This document shows, in pieces, positions 8,856 through 17,665 of a DNA stretch of 64,000 nucleotides. A program made the translations under genes and the position numbers. Positions within the stretch are counted from its first letter, which is position 1. Each line of letters starts with the position of its first letter. This DNA is from Bog-756 sp963745955 (GTDB taxonomy: Bacteria > Actinomycetota > Acidimicrobiia > Acidimicrobiales > RAAP-2), in assembly GCA_963745955.1 (NCBI GenBank), contig CAVUZI010000011.1, positions 434,001-498,000 on the forward strand, read 5' to 3'. The notes beneath the pieces are model-generated. The model was not told the DNA's origin, searched no databases, and saw only the letters and a list, made by a program, of their open reading frames with translations.

Positions 8856-9319
8856 GCGCCACTCCGGGCCGATGCCGTGCGGCGCGCGTCCGGAAGCTCC
8901 AGCGGTACGGGGGACTGGGCCGCGTGCGGGTGCTCGGCACCGGTGTAGACCTTCAGCTTGGTGGCCATCTGCCGTCCGAGGCGGGTCTTCGGCAACATCC
9001 CGGTGATGGCGTTGCGGACCACCTGATCGGAGTGGTCGATCATCAGATCGCTGTACCGGGTGGCGGTGAGGCCCCCCGGGTACCCGCTGTGGCGGTAGGC
9101 GAGCTTGCTCTCCGCCTTGCCCGATGTGAGCACCACCTTGTCGGCGTTCACCACGATGACGTGGTCACCGGTGTCGAGGTTCGGGGCGAACATCGGCTTG
9201 TGCTTGCCCCGCAACACCGCGGCCACCTCGGTGGCCAGCCGGCCGAGCACCAGGCCGTCGGCGTCGACGATGCGCCAGGCACGGGTGATGTCGGCTGGTT
9301 TGGGAGTGTACGTGCGCAC
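8852..9319 (-). CDS. rplM: 50S ribosomal protein L13
   Basis: 155 residues. RTYTPKPADITRAWRIVDA at the start and GMLPKTRLGRQ with KVYTGAEHPH near the end are typical L13. The GTG at 9319 is chosen because AAGGA lies six bases upstream and the protein then has the family length; upstream in-frame codons lie in sequence unlike L13. It pairs with rpsI as in nearly all bacteria. A short AARRTASARSGA-like tail follows the conserved part. Confidence 0.96.
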   Translation of the reverse strand: MRTYTPKPADITRAWRIVDADGLVLGRLATEVAAVLRGKHKPMFAPNLDTGDHVIVVNADKVVLTSGKAESKLAYRHSGYPGGLTATRYSDLMIDHSDQVVRNAITGMLPKTRLGRQMATKLKVYTGAEHPHAAQSPVPLELPDARRTASARSGA

Positions 9320-9453
9320 GAGGATTCCTTGTTCAGTGGTGCAGGGCAGTGGCTGCACCCCGGGGTTCGAGGGCCAGCGGGATCGGCAGCCCGGCCACGA
9401 GCAATGTCCCCACTCGCGAAACACCGATGCTGGGCCCAACCCGGCGAAGGCCC

Positions 9454-9483
9454 AGGATACGACCAAATGGACCCGCCGGGCAA
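9454..9483 (-). promoter_or_regulatory. Candidate promoter for rplM-rpsI
   Basis: Minus strand TTGCCC (9478-9483), an 18-base spacer, then TATCCT (9454-9459), in the 169-base gap between truA and rplM. The -10 is good; the -35 is weak and the spacer slightly long. Confidence 0.35.
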
Positions 9484-9488
9484 GCCGC

Positions 9489-10521
9489 TCAGCCACCGTA
9501 GCGGACGGCCATGAGGGTCAGCCCCTGCGGTGGAGCCGGCTGAGACGCCTGCTGGCGGTCGGCCGACCGCAGGATCCACACCATGTCCGAGGGGCGCTTC
9601 TTGCCCCGACCGATGTCGACCAGCGTGCCGACCAGGGAGCGAACCATCTGGTGGCAGAAGGCGTTGGCCTCGATCTCGAAGGCCAGCAGGCTTCCCACCG
9701 CGGGGATCAGGGCCGGGGGGGTCCACGGAGGGAGCGCCGGCCCGGACGCCCCCTGTCCGGACGGCCGTGTCCGGACGGCTCGTGCCCGGACGGCCCGTGT
9801 CCGGACGGCCCGTGCCCGGACGGCCCGTGTCCGGACGGCACGGGGGCGGTCGGCTCGGGGCGGTCGGCTCGGGGGCGGTCGGCTCGGGGGCGGTCGGCAT
9901 GGAGGCGGTCGGCTCGGGGGCGTGGCTCAGGCAGGTCCAACGGGTGTCGATGACCCGCCGGTTGATCGGGTCGTCCGCCGCCGTCCCCGGCACCCGGCGG
10001 CAGAAGGCCCGGAAGTCGTGCTCTCCGAGGAGCGCGTCCGATGCCGCCGCCATCGACCGCAGATCGAGGGGGTCGGCCACGTGCCAGGTCAGACCGGCGA
10101 GCAGCGGGTCGGCGACGGGGCCGTTGACCACCAGGTAACGGTAGCGGCGGGCCAGGGCCGAGTGACGGGCGTCGAAGCCGGCAGGGGCGATCTCCGCCTC
10201 ACGGACCACGATGGCGGGCCCCAACTGGCTGTTGCACGACTTGACCACCGACACGGCGTCGAGACCGTCGGACAGCTCTCGGGGGAGGTCGAAATGGACC
10301 ACCTGGCCGAGGGCGTGGACACCGGTGTCGGTGCGGCCGGCGCACGTGAGGGTCACCGCGCTGCGGGTCACCCGACCGAGCGCTCCGCTGAGAGCCTCGG
10401 CCACCGTGGACTGGCCCTGCTGGGCCGCGAAACCGTGGAAGCCCGATCCGTCGTAGGCGACCTTCAGTCGCCACCGGACGGACTGGTCATCCATCCCCCC
10501 GGGCCGGGGGGGCGGGCTCAC
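9489..10521 (-). CDS. truA: tRNA pseudouridine synthase A, interrupted by a repeat insert and a frameshift
   Basis: It makes pseudouridine at 38-40 of tRNA. Catalytic Asp lies in CAGRTDTGVHA, after KVAYDGSGFHGFA; LARRYRYLV and GEHDFRAFCR follow. After RWTCL (about 9940) the family expects a strand leading into FEIEANAFCHQMVRSLVGTL. That segment is present (9489-9698) but in another frame and about 75 codons later. The insert is a proline-rich tandem repeat. Deleting one base, for example in the run of seven G at 9715-9721, rejoins the frames. Start is GTG 10521 (overlapping the rplQ stop as GTGA) or ATG 10494. It is either a sequencing error with a real insertion or a damaged gene. Confidence 0.82.
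9753..9920. repeat. Two adjacent 15-base tandem repeats inside truA
   Basis: Array A: five full units of CGTGTCCGGACGGCC type at 9766-9840 plus a partial unit from 9753. Array B: five units of CGGTCGGCTCGGGGG type at 9847-9920. The first B unit (9847-9860) is only 14 bases, the others 15. Both arrays code for low-complexity Pro-rich peptide on the minus strand. A run of seven G lies just beyond array A at 9715-9721. Confidence 0.9.
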
Positions 10522-10871
10522 ACCAGTTCGATGCGGGCCATCGGGGCGTTGTCGCCCAACCGATTGCCCAGCTTGAGGATCCGGGTGTAGCCGCCCGGCC
10601 GTTCGGCGTAGCGGGGGCCGATCTCCACAAAGAGCTTGTGGGCCATGTCCTTGTCCCGGATGAACGCCACCACGTTCCGCTGACGGGCCACGCCCCCCTT
10701 GGCCGCCGCGGTGATGACCTTCTCGGCCACCGGGCGCAGGGCCTTGGCCTTGGCCTCGGTGGTGACCAGGTACTCGGCGGCGATGAGCGACGCCACGAGG
10801 TTCCCCATCATCGCCTTCTGGTGGGCGGAGCTACCGCCGAACCGGCGGCCCTTCTTCGGCGTGCCGAGCAT
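10518..10871 (-). CDS. rplQ: 50S ribosomal protein L17
   Basis: 117 residues, beginning MLGTPKKGRRFGGSSAHQKAM with the core NLVASLIAAEYLVTTEAKAKALRPVAEKVIT. L17 lies near the exit tunnel. It follows rpoA by nine bases as usual in the alpha operon, and its stop overlaps the truA start. Confidence 0.96.
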   Translation of the reverse strand: MLGTPKKGRRFGGSSAHQKAMMGNLVASLIAAEYLVTTEAKAKALRPVAEKVITAAAKGGVARQRNVVAFIRDKDMAHKLFVEIGPRYAERPGGYTRILKLGNRLGDNAPMARIELV

Positions 10872-10880
10872 GGTGCGACC

Positions 10881-11819
10881 TCAGTCCTTGACCCGCAGGG
10901 AGAGTCCCCGCTCGTCGAGCTTCTGGAGCACCTCGTCGAGCGACTTCTGCCCGAAGTTGGTGATGTTGAGCAGGTCGTCGAGGGTGCGGTCGACCAGCTC
11001 GCCGATGGTGTTGATCTGCGCCCGCTTGAGGCAGTTGCGGGGCCGTTCGGTGAGGTCGAGGTCCTCGATGCGCAGGTCGAGGTCGGGCGAGCCGGTACCC
11101 ACCGTGCCCACCTCGCCCAGCTCGAGGCCCTGCGGCTCGTCCTCGAGGTCCGCCACCAGCCCGACCAGGGTCCGGAGGGTGTCACCGGCCGAGGCCAGTG
11201 CCTCGCGGGGGGTCAGGGACCCGTCGGTCTCGATGTCGAGCACCAGGCGGTCGAAGTCCGTCGACTGCTCCACCCGGACCGGCTCGACGGTGAAGGCCAC
11301 CCGCCGGACCGGCGAGAAGATGGCATCGACCGGGATCACCCCGATGGTGGCGGCCCGCTTGGACTTGTCGGCCGAGAGATAGCCCCGGCCACGCTCGACG
11401 GTGAGGTCGACGGCCAGGCGGCCCTTGGCGTTGAGGGAGGCGATGTGCTGGGAAGGGTTCAGCACCTCGACGTCGGCGGTGACCTGCAGGTCGCCGGCGA
11501 TGGCGTCCCCGGGTCCGCGCTTGTCGAGGCGGATGGTCACCGGCTCGTCGCTGTACACCCGGAACAGCAGGTCCTTCAGGTTCAAGATGAGGTCGGTGAC
11601 GTCCTCTTTCACGCCCGGGAGGGTGGTGAACTCGTGGAGGGCGTCGTCGAACCGGACCTGGGTGATGGATGCGCCCGGGATGGAGGACAGCAGGGTGCGC
11701 CGCAGGGAATTGCCCAGGGTGTGCCCGAAGCCGGGGTCGAGCGGTCCTACGGCAAACCTCTGGCGGTTGTCCTCTTCTTCACCGATGGCTTCGACGGTGG
11801 GTCGCTGGATGATGAGCAT
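10881..11819 (-). CDS. rpoA: DNA-directed RNA polymerase subunit alpha
   Basis: 312 residues. The N-terminal dimerisation domain has FAVGPLDPGFGHTLGNSLRR (about 25-44) and the C-terminal domain has the helix-hairpin-helix region LKRAQINTIGELV with LLNITNFGQKSLDEV that binds UP elements and activators. The start at 11819 (MLIIQRPTVEAI) gives the family N-terminus; GAGGAG lies about eleven bases upstream. An in-frame extension upstream has no similarity to alpha. Confidence 0.97.
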   Translation of the reverse strand: MLIIQRPTVEAIGEEEDNRQRFAVGPLDPGFGHTLGNSLRRTLLSSIPGASITQVRFDDALHEFTTLPGVKEDVTDLILNLKDLLFRVYSDEPVTIRLDKRGPGDAIAGDLQVTADVEVLNPSQHIASLNAKGRLAVDLTVERGRGYLSADKSKRAATIGVIPVDAIFSPVRRVAFTVEPVRVEQSTDFDRLVLDIETDGSLTPREALASAGDTLRTLVGLVADLEDEPQGLELGEVGTVGTGSPDLDLRIEDLDLTERPRNCLKRAQINTIGELVDRTLDDLLNITNFGQKSLDEVLQKLDERGLSLRVKD

Positions 11820-11944
11820 GCTGATCGTGGCTCCTCGGCAGTGTGATGCGCAGTGTCGGTATGGGTCGGTCGGGGTCTGTCGGTAATCGGACTTGATGGG
11901 ACTTCGGCGGTGCGGTACTGGTCGGCGGATGGATCCGGAGGCGG

Positions 11945-12592
11945 CTACTTGGAGTAGAGCTCGACGATGAGCTGCTCCTGGACGGGCTCGTCGATGTGCT
12001 CGCGCAAGGGCAGGGAGAACACCCTGACCTCGAACCGGTCGCCGACCGTCTCCAGCCACGGTGGCAATTGCCGGTCGAGGGTGTCCATGTTGCGGCGGAC
12101 GTGGAAGAGCTCACGGGACGACGGCTTGAGGGCCACCACGTCGCCCTGGCGCACCCGGTAGCTCGGAATGGTCACCCGCTTGCCGTTGACCAGGACATGG
12201 CCGTGGCGCACGAATTGGCGGGCCTGGGACCGACTGGCGCCCCAGCCGGCGCGGAAGGCGACGTTGTCGAGGCGCAGCTCGAGCATCCGCAACAGGTTCT
12301 CACCCGTGATCCCCGGGGCCCGGCTGGCTTCGACGTAGAGATTGTGGAACTGCCGCTCCAGCAGGCCGTAGATGCGGCGGGCCTTCTGCTTCTCGCGGAG
12401 CTGGCCCAGGTACTCGGACCCCTGTCGCATCCGGTCGCGGCCGTGCTCACCCGGAGGGTAGGCACGACTGTGCCGGTCGGTCACCGCCTCGGAGACCGGG
12501 CATTTCATGGAATAGCACCGCTCCCCCTTCAAGAAGAGCTTGGTGCGCTCCCGGCGACAGAGCCGGCAGACGGGTCCGGTGTAACGAGCCAT
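11945..12592 (-). CDS. rpsD: 30S ribosomal protein S4
   Basis: 215 residues starting MARYTGPVCRLCRRE. The paired cysteines CRLC and CYSMKC form a zinc site, so this is the Cys-containing form. The S4 RNA-binding domain is seen in LRLDNVAFRAGWGASRSQARQFVRHGHVLVNG. It starts assembly of the 16S 5' domain. A 125-base gap before rpoA holds no gene. Confidence 0.96.
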   Translation of the reverse strand: MARYTGPVCRLCRRERTKLFLKGERCYSMKCPVSEAVTDRHSRAYPPGEHGRDRMRQGSEYLGQLREKQKARRIYGLLERQFHNLYVEASRAPGITGENLLRMLELRLDNVAFRAGWGASRSQARQFVRHGHVLVNGKRVTIPSYRVRQGDVVALKPSSRELFHVRRNMDTLDRQLPPWLETVGDRFEVRVFSLPLREHIDEPVQEQLIVELYSK

Positions 12593-12624
12593 CAGGTGAA
12601 CCTTTCGTCCCTTCGCATCCCGGC

Positions 12625-13032
12625 CTAGACCCGGCGCCGCTTCTTGGGGCGGCAGCCGTTGTGGGGGATGGGTGTCACGTCTTTGATGCCGGCGACCTCG
12701 ATGCCGGCCGCGGCCAGCGAGCGGATGGCCGTCTCCCGGCCCGAACCCGGCCCCCGGACCAGCACGTCGACCCGCCGTACGCCGTGCTCCATGGCCCGCT
12801 TGGCACACTGCTCGGCCGCCAGCTGGGCCGCGAACGGTGTGGACTTGCGCGAGCCCTTGAACCCGACGTTTCCCGCCGAGGCCCAGGCCAGCACATTGCC
12901 CTCGGGATCGGCGATGGAGACGATGGTGTTGTTGAAGGAGCTCTTGATATGGGCCACGCCGAAGGTGATGTTCTTGCGCTCGCGCTTGCGGGGGCGCCGG
13001 GCCGTGGGGGCCGATTTTGCCGTCTTGGCCAT
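12625..13032 (-). CDS. rpsK: 30S ribosomal protein S11
   Basis: 135 residues, with the core NNTIVSIADPEGNVLAWASAG, GPGSGRETAIRSL and the C-terminus DVTPIPHNGCRPKKRRRV. It forms part of the platform near the mRNA exit. The ATG overlaps the TAA of rpsM (TAATG). The first 20 residues are basic and variable. Confidence 0.97.
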   Translation of the reverse strand: MAKTAKSAPTARRPRKRERKNITFGVAHIKSSFNNTIVSIADPEGNVLAWASAGNVGFKGSRKSTPFAAQLAAEQCAKRAMEHGVRRVDVLVRGPGSGRETAIRSLAAAGIEVAGIKDVTPIPHNGCRPKKRRRV

Positions 13033-13409
13033 TACTTCCGCACCTTCTTCTTTCCGGCGACCGTCTTCTTCGGTCCCTTACGGGTTCGGGCATTGGTGTG
13101 GGTGCGCTGTCCGTGGACGGGGAGCCCCTTGCGATGGCGGATCCCCTGGTAACACCCGATCTCCATCTTGCGCTTGATGTCCTGGGACACGTCACGACGC
13201 AGGTCCCCCTCGACCTGGAGGTTGCTGTCGATGTAGTTGCGGAGGCGGGTCACCTCCTCGTCGGTGAGATCACGGACCCGGGTGTCGGGGTTGGTCTCGG
13301 TGGCCGCGCAGATCTGCTGCGAGGTGGTCCGGCCGATACCGAAGATGTAGGTGAGGGAGATCTCCAACCGCTTCTCGCGGGGGATGTCCACGCCTGAAAT
13401 ACGGGCCAC
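13032..13409 (-). CDS. rpsM: 30S ribosomal protein S13
   Basis: 125 residues: MARISGVDIPREKRLEISLTYIFGIG, the helix-two-turn-helix region, then GCYQGIRHRKGLPVHGQRTHTNARTRKGP and a lysine-rich tail that contacts the P-site tRNA. It is followed directly by rpsK. Confidence 0.97.
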   Translation of the reverse strand: MARISGVDIPREKRLEISLTYIFGIGRTTSQQICAATETNPDTRVRDLTDEEVTRLRNYIDSNLQVEGDLRRDVSQDIKRKMEIGCYQGIRHRKGLPVHGQRTHTNARTRKGPKKTVAGKKKVRK

Positions 13410-13446
13410 GTGCTCTTCCTTCTCTCTTAGGCCATGTCCGGGCGCA

Positions 13447-13560
13447 TCAACCCTGGCGCTGCTTGTGGCGCGGGTTCTCGCAGATGACGAAGACCCGCCG
13501 GTGCCGGCGGATCACTTTGCACTTCTCACACATCGGTTTGACGCTCGGTCGGACCTTCAC
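13447..13560 (-). CDS. rpmJ: 50S ribosomal protein L36 (zinc-binding form)
   Basis: 37 residues, the normal length, with CEKC, C and H ligands in SVKPMCEKCKVIRRHRRVFVIC and the terminal NPRHKQRQG. The start is GTG at 13560, with AAGGA seven bases upstream. The frame stays open upstream, but that part is the repetitive Gln-rich spacer and is not L36. Confidence 0.92.
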   Translation of the reverse strand: MKVRPSVKPMCEKCKVIRRHRRVFVICENPRHKQRQG

Positions 13561-13574
13561 GTTCTCGTCCTTGT

Positions 13575-13650
13575 CTCGTACTGCACCTGCTGCTCGTACT
13601 GCACCTGCTGTTGCCCCACCCTGCACCTGCTGCTCCGTCTGCTGCTGCCA
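13575..13650. repeat. 18-base repeat in the infA-rpmJ spacer
   Basis: CTCGTACTGCACCTGCTG is present twice in tandem (13575-13592 and 13593-13610), followed by degenerate copies of CTGCACCTGCTG and CTGCTGCTG to about 13650. It lies in the 167-base gap between infA and rpmJ, upstream of the rpmJ ribosome binding site. Confidence 0.8.
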
Positions 13651-13727
13651 CTCCATCTGCTGCCCACGGTCCGTCCCCATCCGGGGAAGAGCGGGATCCG
13701 GCCCCTCGCCCGCGCTCCCGGGCCGGC

Positions 13728-13952
13728 TCACTTGTAGCGGTAGGTGATCCGTCCCCGGGCCAGGTCGTAGGGCGTGATCTCCACTTGCACCTTGTCACCG
13801 GGAAGGATCCGGATGCGGTGCATCCGCATCTTCCCCGAGCTGTGAGCCAGCACCTTGTGGCCGTTCTCGAGCTCCACCCGGAACATGGCATTGGGCAGTG
13901 GCTCCACGACCGTGCCTTCCAGCACGATGGCATCTTCTTTGGGCTTGGGCAG
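13728..13952 (-). CDS. infA: Translation initiation factor IF-1, probable CTG start
   Basis: The OB-fold protein reads EDAIVLEGTVVEPLPNAMFRVELENG and ends PYDLARGRITYRYK, normal for IF-1. The first ATG/GTG/TTG codon in frame is the TTG-type codon of IVLEG region or later, which would remove the conserved PKPKEDAI segment. A CTG at 13952 gives MPKPKEDAI, the family N-terminus, and 74 residues. GAGGAG ends six bases upstream of it (13959-13964). I therefore propose CTG initiation; a base error in a GTG or TTG is the alternative. It heads the infA-rpmJ-rpsM-rpsK-rpsD-rpoA-rplQ group. Confidence 0.88.
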   Translation of the reverse strand: MPKPKEDAIVLEGTVVEPLPNAMFRVELENGHKVLAHSSGKMRMHRIRILPGDKVQVEITPYDLARGRITYRYK

Positions 13953-14123
13953 GTGAATCTCCTCGATACTCTGTCGTTCTTGTCCGCTCGACCCGAAGGC
14001 CGACGTGCATCACGAACCACGCTTTCGTCGTTCGTCCGCACCACATTCGGGGGCACACCTCAGGAGCACCACCAGGAAGCGGGATCGGCACGCCACAGCA
14101 CACCTGCGGCCAGCCGAAGGAAT

Positions 14124-14152
14124 AGTTTAGCCCGTCAGCGACAAATTGCCAG
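14124..14152 (-). promoter_or_regulatory. Candidate promoter for the infA-rpoA operon
   Basis: Minus strand CTGGCA (14147-14152), a 17-base spacer, then TAAACT (14124-14129), in the 244-base map-infA gap. The predicted transcript has a leader of about 165 bases before infA. Confidence 0.5.
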
Positions 14153-14196
14153 TTCGACCCGCAAATCGGCCGGGAGGGCCAGGTCCGGGGGCCGGC

Positions 14197-14940
14197 TCAC
14201 AGGACGGTGAACACCTCCGGGCCCTCTTCGGTCACCGCGATGGTGTGCTCGAAGTGGGCCGAGAGGCGGCCGTCGGCCGTGACCACGCTCCAGCCGTCTT
14301 CCAGCTGGACCGTCCCCGGGCCCCCGGCGTTCACCATCGGCTCGACGGCGAACACCATCCCCGTCTTGAGGGTGGGGCCGGGCGAGCCGGGCCAGTAATT
14401 GGGCACCTGGGGCTCCTCGTGCATGGCCGTTCCGATGGCGTGGCCCACGTACTCCCTGACCACCGAGAATCCTGCCGCCTCGGCCACCTCCTGTACCGCC
14501 CGGCCCACCTCGTGGAGGCGGTTCCCCGGACGGAGCTGCTCGATGCCGGCGAACAGGCTCCGCTCGGTGACCTCCATCAGCCGGGCCGCCTCCTCCGAGA
14601 CCTCGCCCACCCCCACCGTGTAGGCCGCGTCCCCGTGGTAGCCCTCGATGATCGCCCCGCAGTCCACCGAGATGATGTCCCCCTCCTCGAGGATGACCGA
14701 GGGATCCGGGATCCCGTGGACGATCATCGAGTTGGGCGACGTGCACACGACGGCGGGGAAGCCGTGGTAGTTGAGGAAGTTCGACCCGGCCCCCCGCTTC
14801 TCGAGCACCTCACGGGCCACCCGGTCGAGGTCCGCGGTCGACACCCCCGGGCGGATGATGGCCTTGGTGGCCTGGTGGATCTCCGCCACCACCCGGCCCG
14901 CCCTGCGCATCTTGGCCAGCTCGTCGGCATTGCGCCTCAT
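14197..14940 (-). CDS. map: Methionine aminopeptidase, type I
   Basis: 247 residues. Metal ligands are seen in SVDCGAIIEGYHGDAA (two Asp), GHAIGTAMHEEP (His), FAVEPMV (Glu) and the last Glu in SAHFEHTIAVTEEG. It removes the initiator methionine from nascent proteins. The ATG at 14940 overlaps the adk TGA as ATGA, and MRRNADELAKMRRAG fits the family start. It closes the spc operon as in many actinobacteria. Confidence 0.96.
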   Translation of the reverse strand: MRRNADELAKMRRAGRVVAEIHQATKAIIRPGVSTADLDRVAREVLEKRGAGSNFLNYHGFPAVVCTSPNSMIVHGIPDPSVILEEGDIISVDCGAIIEGYHGDAAYTVGVGEVSEEAARLMEVTERSLFAGIEQLRPGNRLHEVGRAVQEVAEAAGFSVVREYVGHAIGTAMHEEPQVPNYWPGSPGPTLKTGMVFAVEPMVNAGGPGTVQLEDGWSVVTADGRLSAHFEHTIAVTEEGPEVFTVL

Positions 14941-15614
14941 CCGAACCCGCTCCCCTTCTGGCGCCGGATCTCGATCACCTTGACCATCCGGCGGGTCACC
15001 GCATCGGGTGATCCGGTACCGGGCACGGACTCCAGCTGGTTGCGGGACCGGTACCACTCGATCAGCGGGGCGGTCTGGTTCTCGTAGAGCTCCAGGCGGC
15101 GGGAGATCGCCTCTTCGGTGTCGTCCTCGCGCTGGACCACCTCGCCGCCGCAGACGTCACAGGTCCAGTTGATGAGGGGCGGGGACGAGAGGGAGTAGTT
15201 GGCGCCGCAGTCGACACAGACCCGGCGGGCGGCCAACCGGCGGAGGACCTGGCTGGTGTGGATCTCGATATCGACGGCGAGGTCGAGGTCGAAGGGGGCG
15301 AGGATGTCCGCCAGCCGCTCGGCCTGGGCGACCGTGCGCGGGCAGCCGTCCAGCACGAAGCCGCGGGCCCGGACATCACTTTCCCCGAGGCGCTCGGCCA
15401 CCATGTCCATGATCAGATCGTCACCGAGGAGCTCACCCCGGTCCATCAGGTCCTTGGCCTTCTGTCCGATGGCCGTCTCCTGCTTGACCGCGGCACGCAG
15501 CATGTCCCCGGTCGAGACATGGGGCACCACGTAGTGATGGGAGAGTCGCACGCACTGCGTCCCCTTACCTGCCCCCTGTTTGCCGAGGACGACGAGCCTG
15601 GCTCCGGGTACCAC
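14937..15614 (-). CDS. adk: Adenylate kinase with a Cys4 zinc lid
   Basis: 225 residues. The P-loop is LGKQGAGKGTQC (about 10-21), where most relatives have GPPGAGKGTQ. The LID carries CVDC and CDVC, a four-cysteine zinc site. DGCPRTVAQAE matches the family DGFPR motif with C for F. It interconverts ATP, ADP and AMP. The GTG at 15614 starts on the base after the corrected secY TAA, so the two genes abut with no gap. Confidence 0.95.
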   Translation of the reverse strand: MVPGARLVVLGKQGAGKGTQCVRLSHHYVVPHVSTGDMLRAAVKQETAIGQKAKDLMDRGELLGDDLIMDMVAERLGESDVRARGFVLDGCPRTVAQAERLADILAPFDLDLAVDIEIHTSQVLRRLAARRVCVDCGANYSLSSPPLINWTCDVCGGEVVQREDDTEEAISRRLELYENQTAPLIEWYRSRNQLESVPGTGSPDAVTRRMVKVIEIRRQKGSGFG

Positions 15615-16908
15615 TTACTTGAGGAAGCCCTCGTAGTTTCGCATCATGAGCTGGCTGTCGATCTGCTTCATCGTCTCGAGTGCCACGCCCATCGGCGATC
15701 AGAAGTGTGGTCCCGTAGAAGGGATAGCTGGTGATGTTCCACGCCGCCATCAACAGAGACGGCGTGATGGCCACGCCGCCGAGGAACAAGGCCCCCGGCC
15801 AGGTGATCCGGTTGAGGATATGGGCCAGATACCGCTCGGTCGGCTGTCCCGGCCGGATGCCGGGGATGTACCCACCCTGTTTTCGGATGATGTCGGCCTG
15901 CTGGTGCGGATCGAAGGCCACGTAGACGTAGAAGAAGGTGAAGAGCAGGATGAACACGAAGTAGGTGAGGATGTAGAACAGGCTGGTCGGCGTCACGTTG
16001 GCGTTCACCCAGGTCCGGAAGGCCTCGGACGGGATGATGTTGGACAGAAGGACAGGGATGTACAGCACCGAGCTGGCGAAGATGATCGGGATCACCCCGG
16101 CCTGGTTCACCTTCAGCGGGATGTAGGTGCTCGACCCGCCGTACATCTTGCGCCCGACCACCCGTTTGGCGAAGGTGACCGGAATCCGCCGCTGGCCCTG
16201 GTCGACGAAGACGATCAGCACCAGCAGGGCCAGGGACACGACCAGGATGGTGGTGAACTTGACCCGACCGCCCTCCTGCAGCACCGTGTTCAACCCGGAG
16301 GGGATGCCCGCCACCACATTGGCGAAGATCAGGATGGACATCCCCTGGCCGATGCCGCGCTGGGTGATCAGCTCGGCCAGCCACATGACGAAGGCGGTGC
16401 CGGCGGTCAGGGTCATCACGATGAACGCAGCCCGCCAGATCGAGTAGTTGAGGATCAGGTCGATGCTCTGGGTGGAGCCGAAGAGCCCGCCCCCGCCCTT
16501 GTGGAACAGGTAGACGAGGCCGGTCGACTGCATCAGGGCCAGGGCCACGGTCAGGTACCGGGTCGTCTGGGTCAGCTTCTTCTGGCCCACCGCCCCCTGG
16601 TCACGCCATTCCTCGAGTTTGGGGATGACGGTGGCCAGGAGCTGGATGATGATGCTGGAGGTGATGTAGGGCATGATCCCCAGCCCGAACACGGCCATAC
16701 GGGTGAGGGCGCCCCCCGAGAAGAGGTTGAGGAAGCCGAGCACCCCCGACGACTTCGACGCCGCCTCGAGCTGCTGGACCTTGGAGAAGTTGACGAAGGG
16801 GACCGGCACGTTCGCCCCGAACTGGTACAGGGCGATGATGGTCAGCGTGAATACGACCTTCTTCCGAAGGTCCGGAATCCGAAAGATGTTGGCCAGGCTG
16901 GCGAGCAT
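15615..16908 (-). CDS. secY: Protein translocase subunit SecY, one extra base near the 3' end
   Basis: The ten-helix channel of the Sec translocon. MLASLANIFRIPDLRKKVVFT, FVNFSKV, the long hydrophobic helices and PGIRPGQPTERYL are all typical. After YPFYGTTLLIA the frame changes: the family continues VGVALETMKQIDSQLMMRNYEGFLK, and that sequence is present one frame away (about 15692 is the extra base). Correcting it gives 430 residues and a TAA at 15615, next to adk. Uncorrected, the frame would run on 60 residues into adk. A broken secY would be lethal, so I read this as a consensus error. Confidence 0.94.
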
Positions 16909-16938
16909 TGGGCTCCTCGATGCCGCAGTTGGCCGATG

Positions 16939-17428
16939 CTACCGGTTGGTGAGGGCGTTGCCCTGTGCCGGGGGGCGGTCATGGCCGAACGGGAGGGGGA
17001 CCACGGTGGCAGATCCGCCGGACGCGGTGATGGCCGCCTCCGCCGACTTGGAGAAGGCGTGGGCCTCCACCCGGATGGGACGGGTGAGCTCCCCGCCGCC
17101 CAGGACCTTGACCAGGTCACCCTTCTTGGCCAGCCCGAGGGCGACGAACCCGGCCAGGTCGACCGAGTCGGCCTCGATCTCCTTGCAGCGCGCTCACGTT
17201 CACCGGCGTGTAGTCGATCCGGAACGGGTTCTTGAAGCCACGCAGCTTGGGAATGCGCTGCATCAGCGGCAGCTGGCCGCCTTCGAATCCCATGGGGATA
17301 GTGTCGCGCGCACCCTGGCCCTTGGTGCCGCGGCCGGCCGTCTTGCCGCCCTTGCCGGCGATGCCGCGTCCCACCCGCCGACGGGGCCGCGTGGACCCAG
17401 CAGGTGGACGGAGTTCGTGGACCTTCAT
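16939..17428 (-). CDS. rplO: 50S ribosomal protein L15, one extra base mid-gene
   Basis: The N-terminal part MKVHELRPPAGSTRPRRRVGRG with GGQLPLMQRIPKLRGFKNPF is typical L15. After PVNVSAL the frame departs; the remainder EIEADSVDLAGFVALGL with KVLGGGELTRPIRVEAHAFSKSAE lies in the neighbouring frame. One surplus base at about 17183-17184 explains it. Corrected length is 162 residues, ending at a TAG at 16939. L15 bridges 23S domains late in assembly. It lies between rpmD and secY as usual. Confidence 0.93.
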
Positions 17429-17664
17429 GATCGACCTTCCTCGTCTCGGTCGGTGGGGGTGACATCCACCAGGTGGGGAACGCGGGCAAGCATCCCACGA
17501 ATTTCGGGCCGATCGGGCAGCACGTTGGTGCGGCCGATGCCCCGCAGGCCGAGGGCGCGAAGGGTGCCCCGGTGCTTGGGCTTGGTCCCGATGGCCGAAC
17601 GGACCTGGGTGACCCGTAGCCAGGTCTGTGGCCCGGACGGCTCGGGCGACGGTGCCGCGCTCAC
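17425..17664 (-). CDS. rpmD: 50S ribosomal protein L30
   Basis: 79 residues with LRVTQVRSAIGTKPKHRGTLRALGLRGIGR, the L30 core, and a variable tail. The GTG at 17664 lies one base after the rpsE stop; its stop overlaps the rplO ATG. About 12 residues precede the normal start. Confidence 0.93.
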   Translation of the reverse strand: MSAAPSPEPSGPQTWLRVTQVRSAIGTKPKHRGTLRALGLRGIGRTNVLPDRPEIRGMLARVPHLVDVTPTDRDEEGRS

Positions 17665-17665
17665 C

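Noticed and set aside
9753..9920. Possible CRISPR-like array in truA
   Set aside because: The units are directly tandem, 14-15 bases, with no spacers, and no cas genes are present.
13526..14056. Longer open frames overlapping infA in other frames
   Set aside because: The IF-1 sequence explains the region; the others are basic, Arg- and Ser-rich shadows.
16842..17498. rplO as a pseudogene
   Set aside because: A single-base correction restores the full conserved protein, and the gene is essential in most bacteria, so error is far more likely than decay.
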